A stretch of DNA of 64,000 nt. It comes from Sporopachydermia quercuum. Taxonomy: Eukaryota > Ascomycota > Sporopachydermiomycetes > Sporopachydermiales > Sporopachydermiaceae. The notes beneath the pieces are model-generated. The model searched no databases, was not told where the DNA came from, and worked only from the letters and a program-made list of their open reading frames with translations. The stretch lies in assembly GCA_001599295.1 (NCBI GenBank), contig BCGN01000001.1:558001-622000 (forward strand), in the 5' to 3' direction. This document shows positions 28,545 to 39,760 of the stretch, in pieces; position 1 is the stretch's first letter; each line of letters opens with the position of its first letter. A program made the position numbers and the translations under genes.

Positions 28545-30004
28545 GCTTACGATGATAATGTCACACACGGACGGTAAACACACATTAGAAGAGAAGATTT
28601 AAGCGTCCTATTGGTTGATTCGACAGCAGAGACTCAATTCGAATATTCCTTATTATTCTTCGGCTCAGATTGCATCAAACCAACAAACTCACCTGGAAGT
28701 ACATCTGATTTATGATATCCTTCTCTTCCAGAAGCTTATGTACTACCATGCTACATTATGTTGTTGGCTCTCTTCAGCCAAATCACTCAGGTCTAATTAA
28801 ATTTCAAGCAAACTCTACCCTCAATATTAGAACCAAACTATTATCTCGTACAGAATGAATATTCTACTATCAACAACTTACAGACAATATTCTCCAACAT
28901 AAGAAAAGGTAACTGATTGATTGAATGATGAAGAGACCCTTTTTGACCCTGGTGTTTGTTATCAGTTCATGTGCACACCCAGACCACTATCATATGTGGC
29001 TTCAAGAACCTGGGGTAATCTCTATTCAGGGCCTCTGAAACAATATATTATGATAGAGATATTACCTCTATCACACTAGATTGACTTCAGATCAACAAAA
29101 GAGAACATTGCGAATTTTTGACTCGAATGAATTGTTTCAAAGAAGAGTGAATTTCCTTTATTTGTCTCTAATTTTGTTGTCATATAACATGAAAGACGCA
29201 TTCTATTTCCTTTCCTTCCTTCGTATCTCCCTATATTTAAGAGATTGAAGCTTGGCATGCATATTATCCGGATTTTGATCCTTATTTCTTCCGATTCAAC
29301 GTTAGATACGGGACTCAGACCCTCTTTTCCCACATGCGCTAATCTTAATAGAATCAACTTCGCTTTCAATTATGAACAAGCAAACATTAAACCATACTTT
29401 GGAAAAAAGGAGACAAGTAACTGTAATTAAAAACAGAAAGGGTAAAACTAGAACAATCGCCTCCGCGGATTTCTTTTTTTTTCACCGTAGAAATAATTAG
29501 CTTATCCATTATCAATCTGTTAGCAAGAACTGCCTTTCAGTCCTAATCATAGTCTAAATTCCAATCTCCAGAATTGCCCTTCAACAGACCTTCATTAGAA
29601 AGGGTCTACTGAACTGAACTCCTTGCTTATCCATCATTTTCAATCCTTTTAGCGCTATAAGATAGACAAACCCATGATGAGCTTAGTGGAATCACCATAG
29701 TAAATAAACACTTAGGGATGAGAATGATAAACAATTGCAGATAATGAATATAATGGCGACAAAGAAAAAAATGGAATCAAAGTGAAATAAAAGCAAATAA
29801 TCAAGACTTACATTACAATATAATTGCTGTTTGTTTTATTGGTATTGGATTGATGGTATCCAATTCAATTCAGTTCAAGCCATTCCATAGGCTATAAACA
29901 CAAATCACAAGAAACTCTGAAAGGTTAAAGATCATTGGATAAAGTAGCAACGAGAATTATCTTCATCCACATACTCATTTATTATTATTCTCGTTGTAAT
30001 AACT
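28545..30004. other. Intergenic region upstream of the IRA-type gene
   Basis: About 1.46 kb. A perfect 8-bp stem-loop is visible (TGATAGAG at 29051-29058 with CTCTATCA at 29066-29073). A T-rich tract lies near 29470. Short frames on both strands (up to 97 codons) show no recognisable protein. Confidence 0.6.
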
Positions 30005-33000
30005 ATGAAAACATTAACTCAACCAGGTATATCACTACTACCAAGCATCATTGGCCGGTTAGGACGTTTGCTTCCTATTGAAACAGGATTAACCATTAGC
30101 GAGATAGAGAACGAACCATTGTACAAATCGTCAAGAAAATGTCTTGTGAAATTAGCACCAAATGCTGAAACACAGGCAGATATAATTTATGGATTTATTA
30201 CATTATTGGAGAGTATTAACAGGAGAGATAATTATACTGCAGTAAAGAGGAAATCAGGGGATTCGTTAGCATCAATCCAAATAATTCTAGCATTGTTAAG
30301 AGAATGTTGCGAGCGCCATTGGGAAGCTTTAGAACCGTCAGAAATGAGGCAGGAGGTTCGACCAAGCATGGTTTATCATACAGTTAAACCAGCACCTTTT
30401 TCTTCCCAATTAATCAAAAAGGCATTAGATATAATAGCTAGGCTTAAATCAACGTCTCGCATAATAGAAGAGGCAAACTTCATCGCAGGAGCAGAGAAAA
30501 ATGCTAACCAAGTAAGTCAGCATCCTTATAAAGACAGAATATTAACGATAGATGAACATATCGAAGCTCTTATCAGATTCTTCTCCGCTTCCAACTGGCC
30601 GGAGACTTTAGATTATGTTGTCACTAGATTGAACACTCTAAAATACTATACCCAGAACGATTCTGATATCGTACCATCTATTGATCTTATGGGCTATTTA
30701 TTCTTTGATGAAGCTTCTATATTAATGATTTTAAAAGAAATATGGAATTTATATGCTCAAATCAAAAGAAGTACTCATCAATTGATTCTCCTTTCATTCC
30801 TAGGTAAAAGCATTCGTTACTGGATGATGGCTCGGCCAGCTGAATATTCTCGATGTACTACAACAGGATCAGCCGTCAGTGTTGAAGCTTCTGGTTTGTT
30901 TGATTACATACTTTCATTTACAGATAACCGGGATTTTGTTGCTGACGCAGTAGGCCCATTTCTAGCATTACTATTATGTCTATGTCCTTCATCATTTGCC
31001 GCATACTATTCAGAAGGCTTCCATAAGAAGTATGGTTCATATGGAAAGAAAGTGAAATTTATCGGTGAAATAATACAGGATTTGGAGGAAGTTGTAGGTT
31101 CTGATACTTCGTTAGAAACTCGTTCTGTGGGTTCTGGTGGTAGTATACATTCCTTGCATAGGGCTTCATCTCCATTGTCTTCTACAGGAGGGTTAACAAA
31201 AACAATATCCAACAACGCCGATGGTACTATTCATGATCCAGGAATGATGTTTGCCACTGGAACAAGTCTTGGAACTACCACAAGTTCTTCCATTGGTACT
31301 GGGTTAGGGCCAAACAACAGTGGGGGATTCGAGTTGAATCCTGTATTGAAGAAATCAACTAGGCATGTAATATGCATACAGCAAATTTTTACTACGTTTG
31401 CTATTGCTGCATCCTCAATCAACGAGGGCGACCCTGAAAGCCCTTTAATATATGCAGTGCTTCAATTCTATCCTCTGGTGAAAAACTTCGTCTTTAGCCA
31501 GAAGTTCGATATGAACGAACTGTCTTCTCATTTGAAATCCCAGATGGTAGTTGCCTATCTTTTATTGCCTCCATCCCATATTCATATCGATCTTGATAAT
31601 GCTGTGATGAGAAGTGATTCTGATAACTACAGGCTGCTGTTCACTATTGCAGAAGTTTACAAAGGTATAATGCTTGTTCCCTGTGCTAGAAGCCAATTTG
31701 CCGTGCGGCTCAGTGAAAACTCAGAGTATCTCAAACAGAATTTACAACGCAGCGCAGAAATCCTTACCACGAAAAGTGATACTGCCATCAGTTTGCTGTC
31801 TAAACCTGGCTTCGATATAGCTATTAGATCTATCATTTGCAACCTTCTGGGAACATTTACTATATTACCAGATATCTTCTTCGATGCTGATGATTTAAAG
31901 ACACCTCAAGCAGCAGAGGCTGCTATAGCACCGGTAATAAATTGTTTAGGAGACCATGATTCTTCAGTGATAGCTGCGGCATCTCAATTCTTGTTTTCCT
32001 TCATTGGCATAAGGAGAATTGAAACATTTGCTCCTGATGATGTTCATTTGGATCAAGGCCATGTTATATTCACAACCTATGTAGCTTCAGGATATGTATT
32101 GGCTACATTGGCTAGAAAAGTCCTTTCATATGACTTACTATCACCAAAGGTGAAAGACTTCACCAGACTTATTCTGCAGTTTTTAAAAGCTCGCGCTTTT
32201 ATTGCCAAACGGTTTAACCTGAGAGAACAAACAGATGGTGATATGGATAAAGTAGAGCCTCCAGAATCACGAGGAGATCTTTATACAGCGTTAGAGTCAT
32301 GCTTGTTAGTTCTTCTATGCTCGCCAGACCTAGAAGTGCTACATGATACTAGAGAATGTATTGCTTTTGTTGTAGAAGAAGGATTAGCTATAGAAATTAT
32401 AACACCAACAATGATTCCTCAAAACAGCTTCCTGCGAAACCTCGCCCCGTATTTAGAGATTGTTTCGCCCGGATATGTCGTCACGGGGCTCGTCGCAGTT
32501 CAGAAAAGACTACGGAATATCTTCATGGTGATGAAAACTCCCACGGAGGGAATTCTTGCTGCCTGGCGTACAGTTTTCTCCCGGTGGAGTCGACATGAAG
32601 GTGGGAAACTGAATACGCAACTGGCATCAAAAGAAAGCAGAAGCTATGCAGGGTTTCTTGCTTCTTTTTGCGGTTGTTTTCTACAAGCAGACTATGAAGA
32701 AGATATAAGAATCAGAGACACTTGGCCTTTGATTGATGAGCTGATTGAATCCTTGGTGTCAAAACTAAGTGATTCCTCATTACCTGTGCGGGAAGGAGCT
32801 AAAAATGTGTTGGCCTCTGAACTATCAATACTAGCATTTCCTACAGTCTTCCGGCAATTGGAAAGTCTCTGCTATAAACGGGAAGACCTTCTAGCGGAGA
32901 ACTGCTTGCTTCTTGATCAGATAATATCATTACAGAAATCCATGTTTGAACAATGTGCAAAACATCAAACTGCTATCTCAATTGATTTAGTAGCTATGGC

Positions 33001-36000
33001 GTATCAAATAGCCCAATTGTTGAACGAGTTTGATTCCCAGACAGGAGTTCGCCTGAAAATCCGATTCTGCTCGCTATGCGTGCTTATGGAGACAGAAAAA
33101 GATGCCATGAAGCTCAGGAGCTCTATGAAGATAAGAAATCGGTTTGTTCGATTGATTGCTGATTGGTTTGGAGATTCCTTGGCAAGAGTTGTAGTTGGAG
33201 ATGACGAGGAAATGCCAGATGGACCTGGAACAATCAAAACTGCATCTCTGAATGCAACTTCCAGCAGTAATGAAGGAACTGCTGTGGTACCTCAGGCAAC
33301 GAAAAGATTATCAGAATTAGACCATATGTATGTTGATTTATCTGTTGATGCTATAAAAGCATTGGCGTTAATGCTGGATGGGATTGTACTTGATCCAACG
33401 TTAGGAAGTGCTGATAAAGAGCTCAGGAGATCTAAAGCAGTGTTTTTCTGCTCTTATTTCAACCTCATGTTGAGAGTTTTCCGCAAGATCTCAGCATTGG
33501 ATTTAGAACATGGTGCTTTCTCAGTTTATAAGCATAAGTTTGCTACAGTGTCAGAAAATATCATAAAAGCAGCTACAAACCTGTTAAGATGCAATGTTGA
33601 TGTAGGTTTACCATATGCTTTACCATTGGGATTCCATGAGGACCGGAGAATTCGTTCAGCATTTATTCACGTTTTCACTAATATCGTCGATCAAGGTACA
33701 AGCTCAATAGCATTTCAAACTCAGGAAGAGAGATACAGGACCCTCGCAGAGTTCATAGTGAAACGACCTAATATATGCCTTGCATTATGTGAAATGTGTC
33801 CTGCTGGTGAAATAGATGGACTTGCAGTGGCATTATTGAATGTTTTAGAAGCTCGGGAAGCTGGTTTGCCAGTTATAACAGCGGCAGTGAAACAGGAGAT
33901 TCTACGGTCGTTGAGATCAACAGAAATGCTTCGTAGAAACTCAGTGGCTACCAGAATGCTATCATTATATGCCCGAAGACATGGATCTGCTTATTTGGTT
34001 TCCGTATTAGGCCCCTTTTTCCGCAATTTTCTTGCTAACCCCGAAGATCACGTATTCGAGCTGAATCCAGAAAAGATACCGGAAGATGAAAAAACGGAGA
34101 ATTTAGAAAGATTCCGGAAATGTTTAGAAGATCTTGTCGAGTGTATTATCTCTTCCGAATCTTTGATTCCGGAATCGTTTAGAGTTATCTGTTCTTCTAT
34201 CAAGAAAGTAGTCGAGACTAAGTTTCCGGACTCTTCATTAATTCAAGTTGGATCCTTTATTTTTCTCCGGTTTTTCTGTCCTGCTTTGGTAGCTCCAGAA
34301 TCAGAGGGTCTACTAGATGAAGCTCCTGGCAAGGAAATACGGAGATCCCTACTACAATTAGCTAAAATCTTACAGAATTTGGCAAACGGGTCGACTTTCT
34401 TCTCCCTCAAGAAGCCTGTTTATGATGGCGAACGCGATGCCGTAGAACGGAGCAGTGTAGCTATTATGGGTTTTCTAGATAGGATTTCCAAAGGTGATCA
34501 CGATAATAGGGATAAGAGTAGGAGTACCAGCACTAATGACTTTACAGATACTTCAATTCCTCGTATAGACCCTAAAGATTCTCCTAAAGAGCCTAAGGAG
34601 ACAAAAGAGTCTAAAGACAATGACTCAATGTATAGCCTTGAAAGATCGAATACCGCAGGAAACCCTTGGGAAAACTGCAAAGAAGACGTGGTATATTTGC
34701 ATCGTTTCCTTTACGACCATTGGGATGATCTACATCGATTAGGGCCTGCTCCTTCAGCTATTGCTTCAGGATATCTAGGAAGTAATAACTATCTGGATAA
34801 TATNCAAGGAACAGCATCAGTTTCTGATTTAGCCCAGTTGGATTCGTTGCTAGAAATGCTAGGACAACCAGAAACAATCTTAGGGCCTCCTCCAGTACCA
34901 GATCCTATTCCTGGAGACTCAGGAAAATCATCAAGACTATTTCAATTCATGACTCGTATGGCTGCTCAGGATAAACAATTAACTCGTGAACCTCCAGATG
35001 CTTATGAAGCTCCGACTGTTGCTGGATACCCTGCTGTGGTTATTTCTGTTGCTAACCTTTATTTCGATAAAAGTTATAGAGCTGTTTTCCTCTACCATGT
35101 GCTTCAAGTGCTAAGTAAACTATGGCATAGTAAATATGACTTTGTTGTAGACTGCACAGGACTAACGCTGACTAAGCAAGCACCAGCAAACCTTTTTGGT
35201 TTATTAGAAGCTCTAGCACCACAGCAGGGTATGAACAATTGTCAAACCATACATTTCCTCAATGTTTCGTCAGATTATTTCCCTATTCTTAAAGAGATGT
35301 TTAAGCAGCTGGAAGCTTCATTGGTGCCATATCTTATCCGGTTTAGTTTTTGGGTATGCACCGATATAGAATCGGGAGGTTCTGAGCTTCCAATACCAGT
35401 TGGAAGTTTATCGCGAAGCTCAAGAAATATTCTTTCTGATTCTCGGCTTGTTTTCCCTGATTGTTTGATATATGATCCTATTAAGGGTACTTTTACACCT
35501 GTACAGTTACGGATTGGTGATCGGTTTGTCCAAATATTACTGCGAGACGCTCAAGAGTTGCAATTAGGTTCCGAGAAGGCGTCCGTGAGATTAGTGGACA
35601 TTCTGTCGCTTGCCGATCTTTCTGCAGGATACTTCTCTAGAACTTCAGGGCAAAATAATGAATTCACGTTAGAATTCCGAGAGTTAGACCGTAAGTTTAT
35701 CTTCAGCTCTGTCCGGAAAACAGAAATTCTCCGAGAATTCCGAAGAGCCAAAGCTCAGCTTGCTGATCCGGCTGGTATAGAAGAAACGCCTTCGGTTCAA
35801 CGGATCCAGGACACTCTCGGATACCTGCTGAACATTGATTTGCTCGGGCTAGACTCGGATTATGCTGAAATCCGGTCCGGTGCCTTTGGATTACTCTCGG
35901 CTCTTCGGAAACGGTTCAACCTCAATCTCGGACGCCAAGTATTCGCTTCCGAAGCTGTTTATTTCCCCCGAGGCCTTAGCGGCTTTGTTATATCTATTTC

Positions 36001-38377
36001 AGAAGCCTTAGCGCTTCATCATCCCGATTTAACCTATGATTTCTTGTCTGCAGCAGTAGTGTCTTATGAGACATGCCACCTACAAAAATCGCGAGTAGTT
36101 GCTGCTTGTATGGCCCCATGGATGAAGAATATCTTTGTCTATATACTTCAAGACCCAGAATTAGGTCCAGACAAAGCTGCAGAGCTTATCCGACGAATGG
36201 TTAAAATGTCAGTACTTCGGCCAGAAGGTCTATCCTCCGTGGTTTTTTTTTTATGGTCTAGACTCTGTTTAGAACCCGGTTTAACTGACATGGTGGTCCG
36301 GGAAGTTGTGGGTGTAGCAGTTGAAAGAGAGGCTGTAGAAGAGCCTTCCGACAGTCTGGTCTCCATATTGTCCTGCACTCCTACTGCCGAAGTTTGCGGA
36401 CAACTCGTTTCGCGGTTGAAGGCAGTGACCAGAATGCCCTTACCAGACGGAGAGAATGCAACAGTAGCTCATATCTCATGGATCGAAGTAACAGTATTAA
36501 CTAAAACATGTGTTGCTGTATTTTTCGATAACGGGGTTCTTGCTGAATTGTTTCTTGGAGATATTTTCTTTGTTGTTTCAATTCTTCTGGACATTGGACC
36601 ATTGGAATTACGTCAGGCTTTGCTACAGCTTTTGGTGAACGTTTGCCATGCATTTCTTAGTAAAGACACTCTTTCCAATAGCGCCAAATCGAAAATCAAC
36701 GATGTTTTAACTGATTTATCTGGACAAAGGACGCGACTATTGTTTGGAGTGAATCAAACAGCAATTGATTATCGGAAGGAAGTGTACAACAAAGTCTCTG
36801 CCTATGAGCAATTCTGCGAGACTCTTTTGACGTTTGCGGGCCTCGTTGGTGGTCGTGCAGAAGCTGCTGGTTGGAGATCTCGCTGGGCCAGTGGGATTAT
36901 CTCATTGGCTTTCTCCAGGGACACTATTGTAAGAGCCAGAGCATTTCTAGTACTAGGATTCATTACGAAAGCCGGTGTTTCGGATTTACTGGTAGCTGCG
37001 GTACTCAAAGTCTTTATTGGAACCCTACAAACTAGGCATTCTATTGCCGGAGAGCTTGAGATCTGCATTGTCCATTGTTTAAGAAGATTTGTCATGGGAT
37101 TAGCACCGACATCAAGATATTTTGGTAGATTATTATGGCTTGGAATGGGATTAGCACAAGGAGATAACGTTGGTATGTTCAATGTAGCAGTTGAGCTTGT
37201 GGGAACAGTTCTAGAAACAATGGCAGGGTATGGAATCAATATCGATGAGGTTTTAATAACAGAACATGCAAGTTCAGGATTTGAAGTTATTGAAGACTAC
37301 TGCGGGGTCAAAATGGAACCCCAGTATCTGGACAATTTTATATGTTTGATGTTGATGTCTGGATTGCATAGAAGTAGCACTAGACACAGTACTATTAGGA
37401 CGTTGAGGACATTGTTAGAAGTTCGCAGCAGAATTGGCGATGAAAATGGCATTGGCAATGGTAGTCGTAACGGTAATATTGATNGTGATAATAAGAGTAC
37501 TAGTTATAGTAATAGTAAAAGTGCTATTTATGATGATAGCATTTTCGATGTCAATGGAGAGAAAGATGCTGCTGCTATTGTTGCTATTGCTGCTACTGTT
37601 ACTCATAATGATGGTACTGATATTGGTTCGAGTATTGCTGAAGCCATTACTAAGAGTACCAGTGCTGGTAATAATGCCATCAATCCTAGTGCTCGTAAGG
37701 TAACAGTGGATCAAGAACTAAGAGATCATAACATACCAAAGGATATTTTACCAAAAAGCAAGGAAACCTCAGACTTGAAATCATTATGCTATTTATTCAT
37801 GCTCTACCTTTACGTCAGAGACCCTGCAGAGCTTCAAGATATGATAGCAGCNGCTGGATGTAAGAATAAACGTCTTCATGCAGGATCCCGCACTTTAGGA
37901 GTACCAGAAGTGCTCTTGGACTATTTCATCAAACAACCAGAACGGGCCCTCTATACCTTGTTTTCAGCGTCATTGTTGTTTGTTAAAGATTCAGCGGACG
38001 AGACAATGCAATGTAGATATATTCTATCTCTACTATACATTGGAGAACATGCTCCTAACTATAAGTTCATGCTTTATTTTGGTATTAGACCTAGATTGAA
38101 AAGTATGTGCGGATCCTTACCAACGGGGAATTTACTATCATTAATTCATGAGGTAATTGCCCAATCACTAGCTGATGAGAGGTTTTACAATATGCCTAAG
38201 TACATTGAAGTGTTATCAAATGTCTTGATGTCAACAGGATTACAGGGTCAATTGGATTATTATAGTAAACTGCAGGATGAAATAGCAAATGATCCTCAAA
38301 GGAATGGAAAGCTTCTAGCGAAGTTGAATGTTATGGGAAGTCGATTGTTATCTGCAACTACAATATTGACTCTTTGA
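30005..38377 (+). CDS. IRA2: Ras GTPase-activating protein, Ira/neurofibromin family
   Basis: A single 8.4-kb frame of 2790 residues, close to the roughly 3080 of S. cerevisiae Ira1/Ira2. It stimulates GTP hydrolysis on Ras and so lowers cAMP-PKA signalling. The N-terminus LLPSIIGRLGRLLPIETGLT matches the Ira start. The RasGAP domain lies at about 1290-1500. The arginine-finger loop is EMLRRNSVATRMLSLYARRHG (finger R1310) and the second signature is GSFIFLRFFCPALVAPES from residue 1416. A Sec14/PH-like module follows (about 1670-1830: AVVISVANLYFDKSYRAVFL, YDFVVDCTGLTLTK), as in neurofibromin. The remainder is helical-repeat sequence. A Gly/Asn/Ser/Ala-rich insertion at about residues 2478-2565 interrupts the conserved C-terminal part. 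Three undetermined bases fall in the gene. IRA1 and IRA2 are whole-genome-duplication paralogues, so the symbol stands for the single ancestral gene. Confidence 0.93.
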   Translation: MKTLTQPGISLLPSIIGRLGRLLPIETGLTISEIENEPLYKSSRKCLVKLAPNAETQADIIYGFITLLESINRRDNYTAVKRKSGDSLASIQIILALLRECCERHWEALEPSEMRQEVRPSMVYHTVKPAPFSSQLIKKALDIIARLKSTSRIIEEANFIAGAEKNANQVSQHPYKDRILTIDEHIEALIRFFSASNWPETLDYVVTRLNTLKYYTQNDSDIVPSIDLMGYLFFDEASILMILKEIWNLYAQIKRSTHQLILLSFLGKSIRYWMMARPAEYSRCTTTGSAVSVEASGLFDYILSFTDNRDFVADAVGPFLALLLCLCPSSFAAYYSEGFHKKYGSYGKKVKFIGEIIQDLEEVVGSDTSLETRSVGSGGSIHSLHRASSPLSSTGGLTKTISNNADGTIHDPGMMFATGTSLGTTTSSSIGTGLGPNNSGGFELNPVLKKSTRHVICIQQIFTTFAIAASSINEGDPESPLIYAVLQFYPLVKNFVFSQKFDMNELSSHLKSQMVVAYLLLPPSHIHIDLDNAVMRSDSDNYRLLFTIAEVYKGIMLVPCARSQFAVRLSENSEYLKQNLQRSAEILTTKSDTAISLLSKPGFDIAIRSIICNLLGTFTILPDIFFDADDLKTPQAAEAAIAPVINCLGDHDSSVIAAASQFLFSFIGIRRIETFAPDDVHLDQGHVIFTTYVASGYVLATLARKVLSYDLLSPKVKDFTRLILQFLKARAFIAKRFNLREQTDGDMDKVEPPESRGDLYTALESCLLVLLCSPDLEVLHDTRECIAFVVEEGLAIEIITPTMIPQNSFLRNLAPYLEIVSPGYVVTGLVAVQKRLRNIFMVMKTPTEGILAAWRTVFSRWSRHEGGKLNTQLASKESRSYAGFLASFCGCFLQADYEEDIRIRDTWPLIDELIESLVSKLSDSSLPVREGAKNVLASELSILAFPTVFRQLESLCYKREDLLAENCLLLDQIISLQKSMFEQCAKHQTAISIDLVAMAYQIAQLLNEFDSQTGVRLKIRFCSLCVLMETEKDAMKLRSSMKIRNRFVRLIADWFGDSLARVVVGDDEEMPDGPGTIKTASLNATSSSNEGTAVVPQATKRLSELDHMYVDLSVDAIKALALMLDGIVLDPTLGSADKELRRSKAVFFCSYFNLMLRVFRKISALDLEHGAFSVYKHKFATVSENIIKAATNLLRCNVDVGLPYALPLGFHEDRRIRSAFIHVFTNIVDQGTSSIAFQTQEERYRTLAEFIVKRPNICLALCEMCPAGEIDGLAVALLNVLEAREAGLPVITAAVKQEILRSLRSTEMLRRNSVATRMLSLYARRHGSAYLVSVLGPFFRNFLANPEDHVFELNPEKIPEDEKTENLERFRKCLEDLVECIISSESLIPESFRVICSSIKKVVETKFPDSSLIQVGSFIFLRFFCPALVAPESEGLLDEAPGKEIRRSLLQLAKILQNLANGSTFFSLKKPVYDGERDAVERSSVAIMGFLDRISKGDHDNRDKSRSTSTNDFTDTSIPRIDPKDSPKEPKETKESKDNDSMYSLERSNTAGNPWENCKEDVVYLHRFLYDHWDDLHRLGPAPSAIASGYLGSNNYLDNXQGTASVSDLAQLDSLLEMLGQPETILGPPPVPDPIPGDSGKSSRLFQFMTRMAAQDKQLTREPPDAYEAPTVAGYPAVVISVANLYFDKSYRAVFLYHVLQVLSKLWHSKYDFVVDCTGLTLTKQAPANLFGLLEALAPQQGMNNCQTIHFLNVSSDYFPILKEMFKQLEASLVPYLIRFSFWVCTDIESGGSELPIPVGSLSRSSRNILSDSRLVFPDCLIYDPIKGTFTPVQLRIGDRFVQILLRDAQELQLGSEKASVRLVDILSLADLSAGYFSRTSGQNNEFTLEFRELDRKFIFSSVRKTEILREFRRAKAQLADPAGIEETPSVQRIQDTLGYLLNIDLLGLDSDYAEIRSGAFGLLSALRKRFNLNLGRQVFASEAVYFPRGLSGFVISISEALALHHPDLTYDFLSAAVVSYETCHLQKSRVVAACMAPWMKNIFVYILQDPELGPDKAAELIRRMVKMSVLRPEGLSSVVFFLWSRLCLEPGLTDMVVREVVGVAVEREAVEEPSDSLVSILSCTPTAEVCGQLVSRLKAVTRMPLPDGENATVAHISWIEVTVLTKTCVAVFFDNGVLAELFLGDIFFVVSILLDIGPLELRQALLQLLVNVCHAFLSKDTLSNSAKSKINDVLTDLSGQRTRLLFGVNQTAIDYRKEVYNKVSAYEQFCETLLTFAGLVGGRAEAAGWRSRWASGIISLAFSRDTIVRARAFLVLGFITKAGVSDLLVAAVLKVFIGTLQTRHSIAGELEICIVHCLRRFVMGLAPTSRYFGRLLWLGMGLAQGDNVGMFNVAVELVGTVLETMAGYGINIDEVLITEHASSGFEVIEDYCGVKMEPQYLDNFICLMLMSGLHRSSTRHSTIRTLRTLLEVRSRIGDENGIGNGSRNGNIDXDNKSTSYSNSKSAIYDDSIFDVNGEKDAAAIVAIAATVTHNDGTDIGSSIAEAITKSTSAGNNAINPSARKVTVDQELRDHNIPKDILPKSKETSDLKSLCYLFMLYLYVRDPAELQDMIAXAGCKNKRLHAGSRTLGVPEVLLDYFIKQPERALYTLFSASLLFVKDSADETMQCRYILSLLYIGEHAPNYKFMLYFGIRPRLKSMCGSLPTGNLLSLIHEVIAQSLADERFYNMPKYIEVLSNVLMSTGLQGQLDYYSKLQDEIANDPQRNGKLLAKLNVMGSRLLSATTILTL
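37436..37700 (+). repeat. Low-complexity triplet-rich segment inside the IRA gene
   Basis: About 88 codons dominated by GGT/AGT/AAT/GCT triplets. They encode Gly-Asn, Ser-Asn and Ala-rich runs between two conserved helical regions of the Ras GAP. It keeps frame with the gene and looks like a triplet-expanded insertion. Confidence 0.6.
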
Positions 38378-39760
38378 TGATTGTCGTTAGAGATTACGAT
38401 TGGAATAAGATAGAATAAATAATGTAGTTGCTAGAGAAGTATATATGATAATAGGGAGAAGAATAACTTAATTAATTTACATAACTTAACGATATTAATA
38501 AGAATATATATTTACGCTTATGCTATCTATGTTGCATAAATGAAGATGTATTAATCAGATGAAGTATTTCCAATGAAATATTTATTCTGGCTACAGTACA
38601 TGATATGATATGANATGTGATAGAAAACAGACTTCCTAGGGAACATTGGTAGTTCAGCAGTATTTTCTACACCAGATTCATATTGGCTGTCTTTAAGTAG
38701 AAGTGGATAAAAAGGAGAGAAACTGCATTCTTCACTCTTTTGATCATTATCAATGGAGGCTTTGTTCAAGAAAGAATGATTATTCAAAAATAACGGATAT
38801 GATAGCAGAAGAAGAATAAAGTTAAATCATAAAGTTAGGGTTTGAATCTAAATAACACTGCGTATCTTCGACAACGAAGGAGGGTCAAGGAATAGTTTCT
38901 ACTAGTATGGCTCATTTCTTATAAATTGCAGGAAATAGATATAATATTTCTTTTTATAAACATTTTTTCGAGTATCTCCTAATATTGTTATATACTTCGT
39001 GTTGCGTCAATCAATTCCGTAGAGCAAAATCCATAGATTAAGTATGAGATCAGGAATTGTATTCATATTTGATAAAGGAATTATTGAACTAACATTTATA
39101 AGTGATATAACTAGCTCATACCGACCTAAAATTCTAAGATGTCAATTGTTGATTATTTCATAAATGGTATCACTGCCATTACGTTTAAGCTGTAGCTGAT
39201 AAATTTGATTAGATCTATTGTACACATATGAGTATGCATGCTTTAGTTATTATGTATGATTGATGTTGTAATGGAAATATGCAAAGTAGTGTATTACATA
39301 TTACACTTAGTATTCTAATGTCAGACTGAATTGCATTTGATTCCTATGGCAATCCTCTCCAACATTTTGATAGAATTTCTTAGGATATAACTCATAGTAG
39401 TATGTATTATATGACATAATGACACCCTGCCTAATCTGACAATAATGGTAATAGTTTATAGTCAGCTACCCGCTTTCTTGGTACCTCAGCAATATTTTCC
39501 TCTTCTGTTGGCCAACATCTATTTATCCATATTCATACTCAAAACCATATTATTTGTGCTGGAGCTCAGGTATAACGTGATCATAAAAAAGCATATGGTA
39601 CAAATGCCTATCTTTCTAGTATTATATGATCACTGATCAAATCATAGTACCTAAGAGCTTTCGTATAAAACAGGTCCGCATGATGCAGTATTGAAACTCG
39701 TGATCATAGAAATTGATTGAGAACAAAAAGCTGTAATACCACATGCCCTGATTTCCTTAT
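38378..39760. other. Convergent intergenic region between IRA and REX4
   Basis: About 1.4 kb between two stops, so no promoter of either gene is expected here, which makes its length unusual. It is AT-rich. The frames of 78 codons (minus) and 63 codons (plus) show nothing recognisable. A hidden non-coding RNA is possible, but I see no specific signal. Confidence 0.55.

Noticed and set aside
29310-29323. GGG...CCC arm resembling a tRNA T-arm on the minus strand
   Set aside because: The loop lacks the TTCGA core and no acceptor, D or anticodon arm can be placed around it.
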